This document shows positions 43,924 to 53,374 of a stretch of DNA of 64,000 nt, one piece after another. Where the stretch lies: positions 2,790,001-2,854,000 of the forward strand of contig NZ_CP012898.1 in NCBI RefSeq assembly GCF_001310225.1, read 5' to 3'. The translations under genes were made by a program, and so were the position numbers. The notes below the pieces were generated by a model, which worked only from the letters and a program-made list of their open reading frames with translations, had not been told where the DNA came from and made no database searches. Numbering within the stretch: position 1 is the first letter of the stretch; each line of letters starts with the position of its first letter. The DNA is from Pseudalgibacter alginicilyticus (GTDB taxonomy: Bacteria > Bacteroidota > Bacteroidia > Flavobacteriales > Flavobacteriaceae).

Positions 43924-46277
43924 TTATTTTTTAACTGCCTTTTTAGTAATTACAGCATCATTGGATAGTGTGATTTTAGCAATATAAACCATATTGCTTA
44001 CATTATAAAGTGTGTAAGTTTCTGTACTGTTTTGCCCTATAAAGTTATAAAGTTGCCTTCCAAAAAGGTCGAAAATTTTTACCGATTTTATTTTTAAGTT
44101 CTCAGGAATATTAAATTGTACTCGATTGTTATGCAGTTCAACAATATTTATATCATTTTTATTCATTATTACGGGATCTGCTGATAAAATACCTTCAGTA
44201 TCGAATGCTATTTCAAAACGGTCATTAAACTCTCCTGCTTCTGATGTAAATGTATAATTGCTTTCTGATAAATTGTGTACTTGGTTGAGTAGGTTGTCTT
44301 TTAAGTATATAGTGTTTTTATTAAAGAAGTTGCCGTGCAATTGGGCTATAGAAAGTTTGAATAAAGTAGCCACTTTAATTGTTGATTTGAACCCAAGCTT
44401 AATATTTTCATTTTTGTTTAAACTATTGACATCTTTACCTTGAATGGCAAATTTACCGTTGTCACTTTCAATAATAGAATATAGAGAAGTGTCTTTTAAA
44501 GATGCATAATCACGAGGTGCATCATAAAATGCTCCATCATTACCATTTGTAGCGCCATTTACATAGCCAATCATTATTTGTTTATAAACACCATTATCTG
44601 AGGTTAAATTTACCCAAAGCTTATTTGAAACTGTGGCGTCACTTTTTTTATTTTTAGTATTAGGACTTTTAAAGAATAGGCTATTATCATGACTAATACC
44701 ACGCATGGAATTACTAAATGTTAAATTGCCTGAAGTTTGAGCGATAACAAAAAAGCCTTGGCCTGAAGGTATAAACCTACTTGGAGGAGTGCCTGTATCT
44801 GCTCTAGCTCCTATTTCTCCTACACCATTTATTATAGCATAATCATCGTTTGAAAAATTAGAACCTTGTGAGCCGCTATTATTACTACTTGGTGGTGTGC
44901 TCTGATCCCATAAATAAATCAGATCTACCAACCCGCTGTTAACTAAAAAGAATTGATCAGCACTTATTGCACCAGGGTATGGATTTCCAACCAAATTCCA
45001 ATCTTCATAAGCTCCTCCACTGTTATTAACTAAAGGCACTATAACGTCACCATTATTAAAGTCGCCATAAAATTCAAAAATTTCTTGACGAGGAAAGGCT
45101 GTGCCCAATTCATTTGCCACTGCAGCATAACCAACACCAGGAGTCATAGCTCCTGTAGGTGTATTTACCCAATCATTACCATCATCATCAATTCCATCTT
45201 GACCAGCAATAAAGGTGTTAGTATTATTAACTTCAGATAAAAGATCTTCATAGTTAGCAGCATTAAAGGTAAAGCGTCTATCAATAGGTGTATTTCCCAA
45301 TGCAGATTCAATAGTTTCAGTTTTGGAAGGCGAACTCCAATAGGTATAGGTATACCATTTTTGCATGGTTTTTGTTTTAGAAACTAAGGCAGCACCACCA
45401 GCATTTACTTTGGTGGTTGAGGCCCCGTTATTTTGAACAAAATTACCTTGTGATTCCACCGTAATTCTACCATCTACACTAACATCATTAATTATTTCAA
45501 CATAATGTTCATCAGTAACTCTTAGTTCAAACCCAGGGCTTATAGTTAAACTACAGGCTTTAAAGCTACCATGTGTGGTGGTATTATAATCACCTGCAAT
45601 AATAACATGGCTTGTTATTAAAGGTGGATCAATAGGAAACCAATTACTACCATTCCAAGTGATAGGAAGCCCAATGCATGGTATTGCAGATACTACACCT
45701 TTTATTATTATACCTTTATTTGTTGTGGTATGTTCTTCTATATCAAGAGTTCCAAGCGCGCTATTAGCTTCATAGGCATATAAACGAAACCTAATGGTTT
45801 CAGTTATATTTATAAAGGCAGTCAAATCAATATTATTAATGTTTTCTCCATTTTCAGATACAGAAAGGTCCGTAAATACAGAGGTAAACCCAGAACCTGC
45901 ATCAACTTGAATATCTAGCTTTGTTGGACCATCAGAAGAACTCCTGTCATATTTTAAGTCCATGGTGGTTAGAGTAATTTGATGTCCAGCATTGGGGTTA
46001 AAGTCCATTCTAAGTAATCATCTGTTTCTGGACTATTACCCGTAGTCCAATTATTAGAATTGTATTTTGTTGATGGTATTCCAGTATTAGTTTCGGTAAT
46101 TCCAGGACCTCTACAAATACCTGTTGCTGAAATGTTTGGGTCATTTGAAATTACACCACTACAAGCTGAATTTTGAACAGAACTAAAAGAAGCAATTTCT
46201 TGTCCTAATCCAAAATGAATTCCGCAAATAAGCGCGACAATAAATGAAAATGATTTTGTAAAAGTTATTTTTTTCAT
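43924..46277 (-). pseudogene. T9SS-secreted surface protein, split by a single-base frameshift
   Basis: The 5' frame (46277 to 45969) gives a signal peptide and NNWTTGNSPETDDYLEWTLTP, then goes out of frame. The 3' frame (from ~45997) continues exactly where the domain should: NAGHQITLTTMDLKYDRSSS. Adding one base in the CCCCAAT run near 45991-45997 joins ...EWTLTP to NAGHQ and gives a 784-residue protein. The rest matches the neighbouring paralogue: YVEIINDVSVDGRITVESQGNFVQ, YTYWSSPSKTETIES, GIDDDGNDWVN, and a sorting domain ending VITKKAVKK. As read, neither fragment would work: the first lacks the sorting domain and the second lacks a signal peptide. Missing base in a C/A run could also be a sequencing error. 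Confidence 0.85.
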
Positions 46278-46366
46278 AATCGAGAGGATTTAAAAATCTA
46301 AACTTGGTACAGCTTGATTTGGTTTTTATATTTTATTAGTTTAGTTACTATTGTTATTTTTGGTGT

Positions 46367-46843
46367 ATGTTACCATCAAAAAAAACATTTACCTTACAAG
46401 AAGCTACCCAAAAAATGGAGCAGTATTGTGCGTATCAAGAACGTTGCCATCAAGAGGTTCGAAAAAAGTTAGAAACCATGCACATGATACCTGAAGCTAT
46501 CGATATTGTTATGGTGCACCTTTTAGAACATAACTTTCTTAATGAAGAGCGTTTTGCTAAAACATTTGTAAGCGGTAAGTTCAGGATAAAGGCTTGGGGC
46601 CGTGGTCGATTAGTTTATGAACTTAAGAAAAAAAATGTAAGTAAAGTTAATATAAATCAAGCACTTAGGGAAATTTCTGACGAGGAATATAACGAGATTT
46701 TTAATGATTTAGCCGAAAAAAGGGTTAATTCTATCAAAGAAAAGAACCTTTATAAGAAAAAAAAGAAGTTTGTAGATTACTTTCTATACCGTGGATGGGA
46801 GTCTTTTTTGGTGTATGATAAAGCTAATGAATTGATTAAATAA
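46367..46843 (+). CDS. recX: RecX family regulator of RecA
   Basis: 158 residues, typical RecX size, with three-helix repeat units: YCAYQERCHQEVRKKL, LEHNFLNEERFAKTFVSGKFRIKAWGRGRLVYELKKK (in parts) and the C-terminal YFLYRGWESFLVYDKANEL. RecX modulates RecA filament formation. Cytosolic. The first eleven residues (MLPSKKTFTLQ) may be leader-like, since a TATTTTTG box lies only 4 bp before this ATG; the next in-frame Met is in QKMEQYCAY. Confidence 0.9.
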   Translation: MLPSKKTFTLQEATQKMEQYCAYQERCHQEVRKKLETMHMIPEAIDIVMVHLLEHNFLNEERFAKTFVSGKFRIKAWGRGRLVYELKKKNVSKVNINQALREISDEEYNEIFNDLAEKRVNSIKEKNLYKKKKKFVDYFLYRGWESFLVYDKANELIK

Positions 46844-46901
46844 TTTTATTATAAGTGAAATAACTGAATGTTTTTAGTAGCTAATTGTGAAAATTGTAGA
46901 A

Positions 46902-46936
46902 AAAAAGGGCAAAACATAAAATGTTTTGCCCTTTTT
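46902..46936 (+). terminator. Strong bidirectional intrinsic terminator after recX
   Basis: Perfect 16-bp stem: AAAAAGGGCAAAACAT (46902-46917), loop AAA, ATGTTTTGCCCTTTTT (46921-46936). Serves recX rightward and the leftward gene ending at 46958. Confidence 0.95.
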
Positions 46937-46957
46937 CAGTAAAAAAGAGGTGTTTAA

Positions 46958-47455
46958 TTACAAATTAAAAACAGCTCCTAAATTAACTGTAAATTGATTA
47001 TGTAATTTTTCAGCAGGTGTTAAAACCTCCGTGTTATATTTTGCAAAAGGAGCATTTAATTCGGTAACAACGCCAAAACCATCAGTAAAGAAATAACGCA
47101 TTCCCAAATGTCCACCAAAGTTTTTGAGTCCGAAACTCAAACCAGGATATAAATCAAAGTTATCATCAATATTTATTACATTACCTAAGTTCGCATTAAA
47201 ACGAGCTCTGATGTCAAAGCGGTCACCAAAATTGGCATCTAAAACATCCACATCATCAATACCTAATGCATAGGTAGATGAAAATCCTAATGAAATGTTT
47301 TCGCCAACACCAAAATCATAACTTATATTAAGTCCCGTAGAATTATTTTGAAGATTAGCCCCTACTTGAAATTTGTTATCACCTTTTCCAGAAAACGCTT
47401 GTGCGTTTACAAAAGATACGGTTAGTAGTGTTACTATTAAAATTAAATTTTTCAT
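46958..47455 (-). CDS. Small outer-membrane beta-barrel protein (DUF6646-like)
   Basis: 165 residues. Signal peptide (MKNLILIVTLLTVSFVNAQ), then about eight amphipathic strands: NKFQVGANLQ, LNISYDFGVGENISLGFSST, DRFDIRARFNANLG, DLYPGLSFGLK, HLGMRYFFT, and the final aromatic-ended strand QFTVNLGAVFNL. An eight-stranded OmpX/OmpW-sized barrel is likely. I recall the pattern as DUF6646, with moderate certainty. Function unknown. Confidence 0.72.
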   Translation of the reverse strand: MKNLILIVTLLTVSFVNAQAFSGKGDNKFQVGANLQNNSTGLNISYDFGVGENISLGFSSTYALGIDDVDVLDANFGDRFDIRARFNANLGNVINIDDNFDLYPGLSFGLKNFGGHLGMRYFFTDGFGVVTELNAPFAKYNTEVLTPAEKLHNQFTVNLGAVFNL

Positions 47456-47516
47456 ATTTTTTGTTTAAAATTTGAGTCGGCAAATATATTATAAGTTTTT
47501 AAAAAAAAGATCTAAT

Positions 47517-48377
47517 TTATAAACCTTTATGGGTTCTTATTATAGCTTGTTTGTTTTTCCAGTCAATCCATTTTTGCCCTTTTAATCGGCGCATGGCATT
47601 ATCATAATTTCGCATAATAAATATATTATAAATAGCTTTGCTAAGATTTTTAGGATTTCTAGCAATGGCACGCAAACTCATAGAGAAACCAGGGGTAATG
47701 TAATGCATATGATGCCAATATCCTTCGGGGATATATAAGATTTCACCATGATTGAGTGTCGTTTTATAGCCTTTTGCCTTTTTTAATAAAGGCCATTTTT
47801 CAAAATTGGGGTTATTAAAATTAATATCTTCTCGAGTAATTAAAGAGTGTGGTATTTTATACAAATAGTCATTCTGTTTTTGATCATACAGTATAATTTG
47901 TTTTTCGCCTTCAAAATGGAAGTGAAAAATATTTGCTAAATCAATATCATAATGCATAAAAGTATGCGAATTTTGGCCTCCAAAGAACAACATGGGAATG
48001 TTTTTCATAAGTCGAATTCCAAAATCTGGAAATGTAAAATCTTTTGAAAGTTGTGGGATTTCCTTAATAGCATTCCATAGAAAGATACGGTATTTAGTAG
48101 GTTCGCGCTTTAATAAATCAATATAATCACCCAATTTCATTTTAGCATGAGGTTGATTAAATCCATCTTTAAAATCTACGGGTCTATCATCGTATAAGGG
48201 TACAATCATATCATTAGCTAAGCTCTTAATATAATTTAAGTTCCATTTAGTATAAGCGGGCCAATCTTCTATAAACCGTTCAATAACTACTGGTTTTTGT
48301 GGTTTAAAGTAGTGTTTTAAAAAATCTGCTTTTGTTATGGTTTTTACCCGAGGGATGTCTAATAAATTTAATGCCAA
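47517..48377 (-). CDS. Cupin-like (JmjC/FIH type) 2-oxoglutarate dioxygenase homologue
   Basis: 286 residues. Cupin_8/JmjC-like pattern: KPVVIERFIEDWPAYTKW near the N-terminus, then the iron-binding HYD (H142-x-D144), FHFHFEGEKQIILYD, the distal His in GYWHHMHYI (H222 or H223), and SMSLRAIAR. The iron triad H-x-D...H seems complete, so it may be an active Fe(II)/2-oxoglutarate hydroxylase acting on a protein or small molecule; substrate unknown. Cytosolic. Leftward, 61 bp after the small barrel gene in map order, 70 bp from the receptor gene upstream. Confidence 0.82.
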   Translation of the reverse strand: MALNLLDIPRVKTITKADFLKHYFKPQKPVVIERFIEDWPAYTKWNLNYIKSLANDMIVPLYDDRPVDFKDGFNQPHAKMKLGDYIDLLKREPTKYRIFLWNAIKEIPQLSKDFTFPDFGIRLMKNIPMLFFGGQNSHTFMHYDIDLANIFHFHFEGEKQIILYDQKQNDYLYKIPHSLITREDINFNNPNFEKWPLLKKAKGYKTTLNHGEILYIPEGYWHHMHYITPGFSMSLRAIARNPKNLSKAIYNIFIMRNYDNAMRRLKGQKWIDWKNKQAIIRTHKGL

Positions 48378-48447
48378 TGTTGCTTAGTTTGGTATGTCAA
48401 ATTTAAGAAAACCTTAGCGAATTTAGTCTGATTGTATTTGTTTAAAT

Positions 48448-50268
48448 TTAATTAAAGTTATAACGAAGACCAAATAACATGTTACTTGGTGGCATGGGTA
48501 CAAAACCAGCTTCAATATAATCTGCATTAAAAATATTACTTGCTGTTATTGTAAATTCTAATTGTTTTAAGTTTAATACTAATGAGGCATCCCAAACATT
48601 ATAGCTTTCGCCCGTGGTGCGCTCTGCATGCTTATATATCAAATTCTGACTTATATTTTTAAACAATTGTGTGCTTAAACGGCTTGTAAAATGATGTTTC
48701 AATGTGTTTAATGAATAACGAGATAGTTCTTTATTTTGGTCTAAAATATCATCTTCCAAAAAATTGTAACCAATTGATAGTGTTTGTTTAAATGTATTAA
48801 TGTTAAAGTGATACGCTAAATCAACTTCAAATCCTTGAGTATTTACTTTGGTTATGTTAGTAGCGGTATAAACAGGTTCAGTAGTATCTGGTCGAATAAA
48901 ATCAATTAAGTTTTTAGCATCTCTATTGTAAATTGCTAATGAACCTGAAAATTTAGGTGAAAAATATTTGATGCCGATTTCTTGGGCAAAGGCTTCTTCA
49001 ACTTCTAATTCTGGATTTCCCGCGGTGCTAGGGTCGTTATAAAACAAATCAGTATAGGTTGGTGTTCTGTATGTGTAACCAATATTTCCATACATTTTTA
49101 ATTGATCGGTTATTTTATATCCAACATCTAAGCCAGGAAAAGCATAAAAATCGAAATCAGAAAAATACGTTACAGCAACTCCTGGGGTAAAATCTAATTT
49201 GTTATTTAATAGTTTAAATTCATGTTCTAAAAACAGCGTAGTCATAAATCTATTTCTATTGCCTAAATTGTTGCTTTTAAGGTACACTTTAGAAATATCT
49301 ATACCAAAACCTGTAATACCTATATTAGATTTGTAAGAAGCATTAACTTCGGCACCCATTTTATTAGTTATATGTAAATTTCTATAAACAGTTGGGTCGT
49401 TTCTTAAATATATATAATCATCTTGATTGCGTTTCCAATATACGCGTGGTTTAATGGTTAGTTTTTCCGTTTTAAACTTCGTAGAAAATCCAATGAGGCT
49501 ATTTTGTGTCTCTTCGTATTGTTCTGTAGCACTTTCTCTGGCATAAAAACCATTTGCACCAAATTTTCGTTCTTGAAATGTAGCAATCATTTCAATGGCT
49601 TTTCTGTTTTTATTAAAATGACTTTTTACAAAATAATTACTGTTATCGTAATCGGTATTATGTCTGTACCCTTCAGAAGACATTTTGTCAAAATGTACTA
49701 TATGGGATGAATTTTCAAAGTCTGTACCAACTGTAATTCCTGCATTTAATTGTCCAAAAGAGCCTGTTTCCGTTTTAGCAGAAACCATGTTTTTTAATTC
49801 TTTTTTGGTAACAATATTTATTGCACCTGTAAAAGCGTTTTGTCCAAAAACTCTTGCAGCAGGACCTTTAATAACTTCAATACGCTCAATAATTTCAATT
49901 GGTAAGGCTGCATTCATGGTATGGTGGCCTGTTTGCGCATCATCCATTTTTATACCATCAATAAGTATTAAAGTTTGATCGAAACTTCCGCCTCTAATAT
50001 ATAAATCGGCTTGACTCCCTGAAGTTCCGCGGCGTCTTACATCTATACCAGCAATTTGCTGCAATACATCTGCAATATTATTAGCAGCACTATTTTTAAT
50101 GTCTTCAGAAGAAATAATATTAATAGTTCTTGAGTTTTCCTTAAATGGAAGGTCTATTCTTGTTGATGAAATAATTATTGTATCTAAGGCTTGATTTTGT
50201 TGCTTGTCTTGAGCGTAACCAATTAAAGTTGATAAAATTAAGGCAGTTATGGCGAATTTAGTTTTCAT
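48448..50268 (-). CDS. TonB-dependent receptor, BtuB-like
   Basis: 606 residues, short like BtuB. Signal peptide (MKTKFAITALILSTLIGYAQ), TonB-box-like DTIIISSTR, plug domain (INIISSEDIKNSAANNIADVLQQIAGID, RRGTSGSQADLYIRGGSFDQTLILIDGIKMDD, IERIEVIKGPAARVFGQNAFTGAINIVTKK in parts), barrel ending MLFGLRYNFN. BtuB-like receptors import cobalamin, but no cobalamin riboswitch or btu gene is present. The divergent gene is a MocR-type regulator; if it senses a B6-type ligand, this receptor could import that instead. TAATTTTG (complement of 50293-50300) is an exact -7 element. Confidence 0.85.
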   Translation of the reverse strand: MKTKFAITALILSTLIGYAQDKQQNQALDTIIISSTRIDLPFKENSRTINIISSEDIKNSAANNIADVLQQIAGIDVRRRGTSGSQADLYIRGGSFDQTLILIDGIKMDDAQTGHHTMNAALPIEIIERIEVIKGPAARVFGQNAFTGAINIVTKKELKNMVSAKTETGSFGQLNAGITVGTDFENSSHIVHFDKMSSEGYRHNTDYDNSNYFVKSHFNKNRKAIEMIATFQERKFGANGFYARESATEQYEETQNSLIGFSTKFKTEKLTIKPRVYWKRNQDDYIYLRNDPTVYRNLHITNKMGAEVNASYKSNIGITGFGIDISKVYLKSNNLGNRNRFMTTLFLEHEFKLLNNKLDFTPGVAVTYFSDFDFYAFPGLDVGYKITDQLKMYGNIGYTYRTPTYTDLFYNDPSTAGNPELEVEEAFAQEIGIKYFSPKFSGSLAIYNRDAKNLIDFIRPDTTEPVYTATNITKVNTQGFEVDLAYHFNINTFKQTLSIGYNFLEDDILDQNKELSRYSLNTLKHHFTSRLSTQLFKNISQNLIYKHAERTTGESYNVWDASLVLNLKQLEFTITASNIFNADYIEAGFVPMPPSNMLFGLRYNFN

Positions 50269-50292
50269 AAAATGGATGTCTTTAAAACGCTA

Positions 50293-50399
50293 CAAAATTA
50301 CTAACTTGCCGGACGAGTTAAATAGTCCAGTTTTAAAACAATGAATAGTCCGGTTGACCAACTTTTAAAGCAATTAGTCCAATTTGATAAATGTAGTCC
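50293..50399. promoter_or_regulatory. Divergent control region with repeated TAGTCC elements
   Basis: Four copies of TAGTCC on the plus strand at 50323-50328, 50346-50351, 50375-50380 and 50394-50399, and GGAC at 50311-50314 in inverse. The first copy lies in the -33 region of the receptor promoter (-7 TAATTTTG at 50293-50300 on the minus strand); the last three are at and inside the start of the MocR gene. MocR regulators are known to bind direct repeats near divergent promoters, so this is a candidate operator array. Confidence 0.5.
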
Positions 50400-51843
50400 A
50401 CAACCTGTTTATATACAAATAGCGCAGCAGATTATAAATGCCATCCAACGCGGCTATTTATCTATAGGTACGGTACTACCAGGAACACGAGTTTTAAGTC
50501 GACTTTTAAAAATCCATAGAAACACTGTAGTAGCTGTTTATGAGGAATTGGCATCCCAAGGATGGGTAGAAATAATTCCTAATAAAGGTACTTTTATATT
50601 AATGCCAGAACAAACTACAGCTCCTATAAAAGCAACCACTCAACAATTAGATCAGGTTTATGAGAATTCTAAAAAACCTGGTTTTCCTTTTCAGCCTTCA
50701 TTCAATTTGGCGTCTACTTTGCAAACATCAAAAGCAAGGTATAGTATTAATGATGGTACTCCTGATTTAAGACTCCATCCTGTACATCAGTTTTCTAGAT
50801 GGTACAGTGCCGCTATGAAACGAAAATCGTTAATTTCAAAATGGAACAGAACCACACAAGTATTCCATTCTGTTTTTGAAACTCAATTATGCAATTACTT
50901 AAATGCTACTAGAGGATTTCATATAAAACCAAACAACCTTATAAGTACTCGAAGTACTGAAATGAGTTTATATATAGTATCTCGACTTTTAATAAAGCCA
51001 AAGGATGTTGTCATAGTGGGGCATTTAAGTAATTATGCAGCTAATATGATTTTTCAGCAAGCAGGAGCTAATATAAAAACCATTCCAATTGATAGCAATG
51101 GATTGGATATTGATTATATACGAACTCATTTTGTAAAAGATAGTGTTCGGTGTGTCTATGTATGTGCCCATAGGCATTACCCAACATCTGTCACTTTGAG
51201 TGCAGAACGCCGTTTAAAATTGTTGGAATTGGCTAAGGCCTATCAATTTGCTATTATTGAAGATGATTATGATTATGATTTTCAGTTTGAAGGGTCAGCT
51301 ATGTTACCAATGGCAAGTGCCGATGCTAATGGTGTGGTAGTTTATTTAGGCAAACTTGGTCAGTCGTTATTTCCAAGTTTTCAAACAGGATTTGTAGTTG
51401 CTACTGAAAGTTTAATTTCTGAAGCCAAAAATTATTTACAATTATTAGATAAACAAGGTGATATTGTGCAAGAACAAATGCTTACTGAATTAATTTATGA
51501 AGGAGAAATTTATAGACTCATAAAAAAAAATGTTATGGTTTATAAGCAAAGACGCGATAGTTTAGAAATGTATTTAACAAGGTATTTTAAGGATTTGATT
51601 ACTTGGGAAAAACCTTCGGGCGGATTGGCCATATGGTTGCAGTTTAAATATAATATTTCATTGGTTAAATTAGCAGAGGCCGCTGAAAACTACGATTTAT
51701 TTCTTCCTAAAACGATTCTTTATCAAGATAGAGACACTTGTGCCATTCGTTTTGGATATGGGCATTTAAATGAAGAAGAAATAGAATCAGTTATTATAAA
51801 ATTAAAACAAGCTTACAATACAGTATTTAAAGATTTTGTTTAA
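50341..51843 (+). CDS. MocR-type (GntR-aminotransferase) regulator lacking the PLP lysine
   Basis: 500 residues. GntR winged helix at ~18-90 (YIQIAQQIINAIQRGYLSIGTVLPGTRVLSRLL; HRNTVVAVYEELASQGW; NKGTFI), linker, then a fold-type I aminotransferase domain with NDGTPDLRLHP, CAHRHYPTSVTLSAERR and IIEDDYDYDFQFEG. The active-site segment normally reads YxGSFSKxLxPxxRxGF; here it is YLGKLGQSLFPSFQTGF, so the Schiff-base lysine position is Q341 and the following phosphate-site Arg is Gln 348. The nearest Lys, K338, is three residues earlier. Covalent PLP binding is therefore doubtful; the protein could bind PLP loosely or another ligand. Divergent from a TonB receptor. Confidence 0.88.
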   Translation: MNSPVDQLLKQLVQFDKCSPQPVYIQIAQQIINAIQRGYLSIGTVLPGTRVLSRLLKIHRNTVVAVYEELASQGWVEIIPNKGTFILMPEQTTAPIKATTQQLDQVYENSKKPGFPFQPSFNLASTLQTSKARYSINDGTPDLRLHPVHQFSRWYSAAMKRKSLISKWNRTTQVFHSVFETQLCNYLNATRGFHIKPNNLISTRSTEMSLYIVSRLLIKPKDVVIVGHLSNYAANMIFQQAGANIKTIPIDSNGLDIDYIRTHFVKDSVRCVYVCAHRHYPTSVTLSAERRLKLLELAKAYQFAIIEDDYDYDFQFEGSAMLPMASADANGVVVYLGKLGQSLFPSFQTGFVVATESLISEAKNYLQLLDKQGDIVQEQMLTELIYEGEIYRLIKKNVMVYKQRRDSLEMYLTRYFKDLITWEKPSGGLAIWLQFKYNISLVKLAEAAENYDLFLPKTILYQDRDTCAIRFGYGHLNEEEIESVIIKLKQAYNTVFKDFV

Positions 51844-52136
51844 TTAAAATATTGAAACTATCTATTAAATAGTGTAATATAGGAATTTAGCTTTTTTAAA
51901 ATTTTATTAAGATACCTTCCATCCCTAAGCTTTAAACTTTTGTGATAATTTATGGCAATACTTTAAAAATTGATATTCTTTTAGCAGTGTATTTAGAGAT
52001 TGAAAACTTAAGCTATAATGAAAAACCTGAATTACATATAAAAAATTAAAGTCTTATTTATTTATAATTGGGGTTTATTTTAAATAGTGCAAGAATGAGT
52101 CAAAAAGAATTAATCGGGGTGTTTTTCAAAAAATGA

Positions 52137-53177
52137 TTAAGTTGCTGGATTAGGAATTAATTTATGTATTTCATTAATTTGTTTTAAAACGTCGTTATTC
52201 ACGGTAACATAAATTGAGTTAATATTTTCTTTTAATTGTTGTAAATTGGTGGCTCCAATAATATTACTTGTTACAAAATCTTGTTGGGTAACAAATGCCA
52301 AACTCATTTGAGCTAAGGTCATATTATTATCTTCTGCTATTTTTAGGTAGTGTTTTGTTGCTTCAGTGCATGATTTGCTACTGTAACGCGAAAACCTTGG
52401 AAATAATTTTAATCGTGCATTGTCCGCAGCTGTTTCTTTTATGTATTTGCCAGAAAGTACTCCAAATGCCATAGGAGAATAAGCTAATAAGCCTATATTT
52501 TCACGCATGGAAATTTCGGCCATATCACCTTCGTAAATTCTGTTAAGTAATGAATAGGCATTTTGAATGGTTTTCATACGAGGTAAACAATGGGCTTTAG
52601 ATTCTTCTAAAAAACGCATGGTTCCCCAAGCTTTTTCATTTGAAATACCAATTTGACGGATTTTACCTAATTTGATTTGTTCATCAAGTTTATGTAGAAC
52701 TTCATTAAAATTATCTTTCCAAATATCATCTGGCTTGTGTTTATAATCTCGAGTACTAAAGGTGTTGGTATCACGTTCAGGCCAGTGTATTTGATATAAA
52801 TCGATGTAATCAGTTTGTAAGCGTTTTAATTCTGCATTTATGGCTTCTACAATGGAATGCCCACTTAAACCAGTTGACCTAATATGTGCCGTATAATCGC
52901 TTGGGCGACCTATAATTTTACTGGCTAAAACTACATTATGACGGTTGCCAGTTTTTTTTAGCCAATTGCCAATAATTTTACTGGTTGCACCTTGCGTTTT
53001 AGGACTTGCTGGCACGGGATACATTTCGGCTGTATCAATGAAATTAACCCCTTGATTAAAAGCATAATCTAATTGAGCATGGCCTTCAACTTCGGTGTTT
53101 TGATTGCCCCAGGTCATAGAACCTAAACATATTTTACTAACTTTTATATCGGTTTTGGGAAGGGTTGTGTATTTCAT
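52137..53177 (-). CDS. NADP(H)-dependent aldo/keto reductase, Tas-like
   Basis: 346 residues, close to Escherichia coli Tas. TIM-barrel AKR pattern with catalytic residues FIDTAEMYP (Asp and Tyr), ASKIIG (Lys), YQIHWPERD (His), and QIGISNEKAWG plus GATNLQQLKENI for cofactor binding. Reduces aldehydes or ketones with NADPH; physiological substrate unknown. Cytosolic. Stands apart: 293 bp of AT-rich sequence separate it from the MocR gene, holding no recognised site. Confidence 0.92.
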   Translation of the reverse strand: MKYTTLPKTDIKVSKICLGSMTWGNQNTEVEGHAQLDYAFNQGVNFIDTAEMYPVPASPKTQGATSKIIGNWLKKTGNRHNVVLASKIIGRPSDYTAHIRSTGLSGHSIVEAINAELKRLQTDYIDLYQIHWPERDTNTFSTRDYKHKPDDIWKDNFNEVLHKLDEQIKLGKIRQIGISNEKAWGTMRFLEESKAHCLPRMKTIQNAYSLLNRIYEGDMAEISMRENIGLLAYSPMAFGVLSGKYIKETAADNARLKLFPRFSRYSSKSCTEATKHYLKIAEDNNMTLAQMSLAFVTQQDFVTSNIIGATNLQQLKENINSIYVTVNNDVLKQINEIHKLIPNPAT

Positions 53178-53293
53178 TAATAGTATTTTGTTATTTTCAC
53201 TAAGCAGTGAACTTGTTTTATTAGAATTTTTAAATTTATGATTGTGTTTCTGATTTTACAGGAAAACAATATTATTAGATGCGAGGTAAAGAT

Positions 53294-53334
53294 AAAAAAC
53301 CCAAAAAAGTTTAATAACTTTTTTGGGTTTTTTT
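53294..53334 (-). terminator. Intrinsic terminator after the OmpA-like gene
   Basis: AAAAAACCCAAAAAAGTT (53294-53311), loop TAAT, AACTTTTTTGGGTTTTTT (53316-53333). Long perfect stem with A/T runs, usable in both directions; the leftward OmpA-like gene ends 41 bp before it. Confidence 0.92.
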
Positions 53335-53374
53335 ATGCATCAGCAATAGATACCAAGCAGATGTTAATCACTTA

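Noticed and set aside
50269-50340. Cobalamin riboswitch upstream of the BtuB-like receptor
   Set aside because: Only 72 bp separate the divergent starts and no B12-box-like conserved sequence is present, so there is no room for a riboswitch.
51942-52049. 35-codon GTG-started frame in the spacer after the MocR gene
   Set aside because: Reads rather protein-like (KIDILLAVYLEIENLSYNEK) but is short, has no promoter or family likeness, and is compatible with chance in AT-rich DNA.
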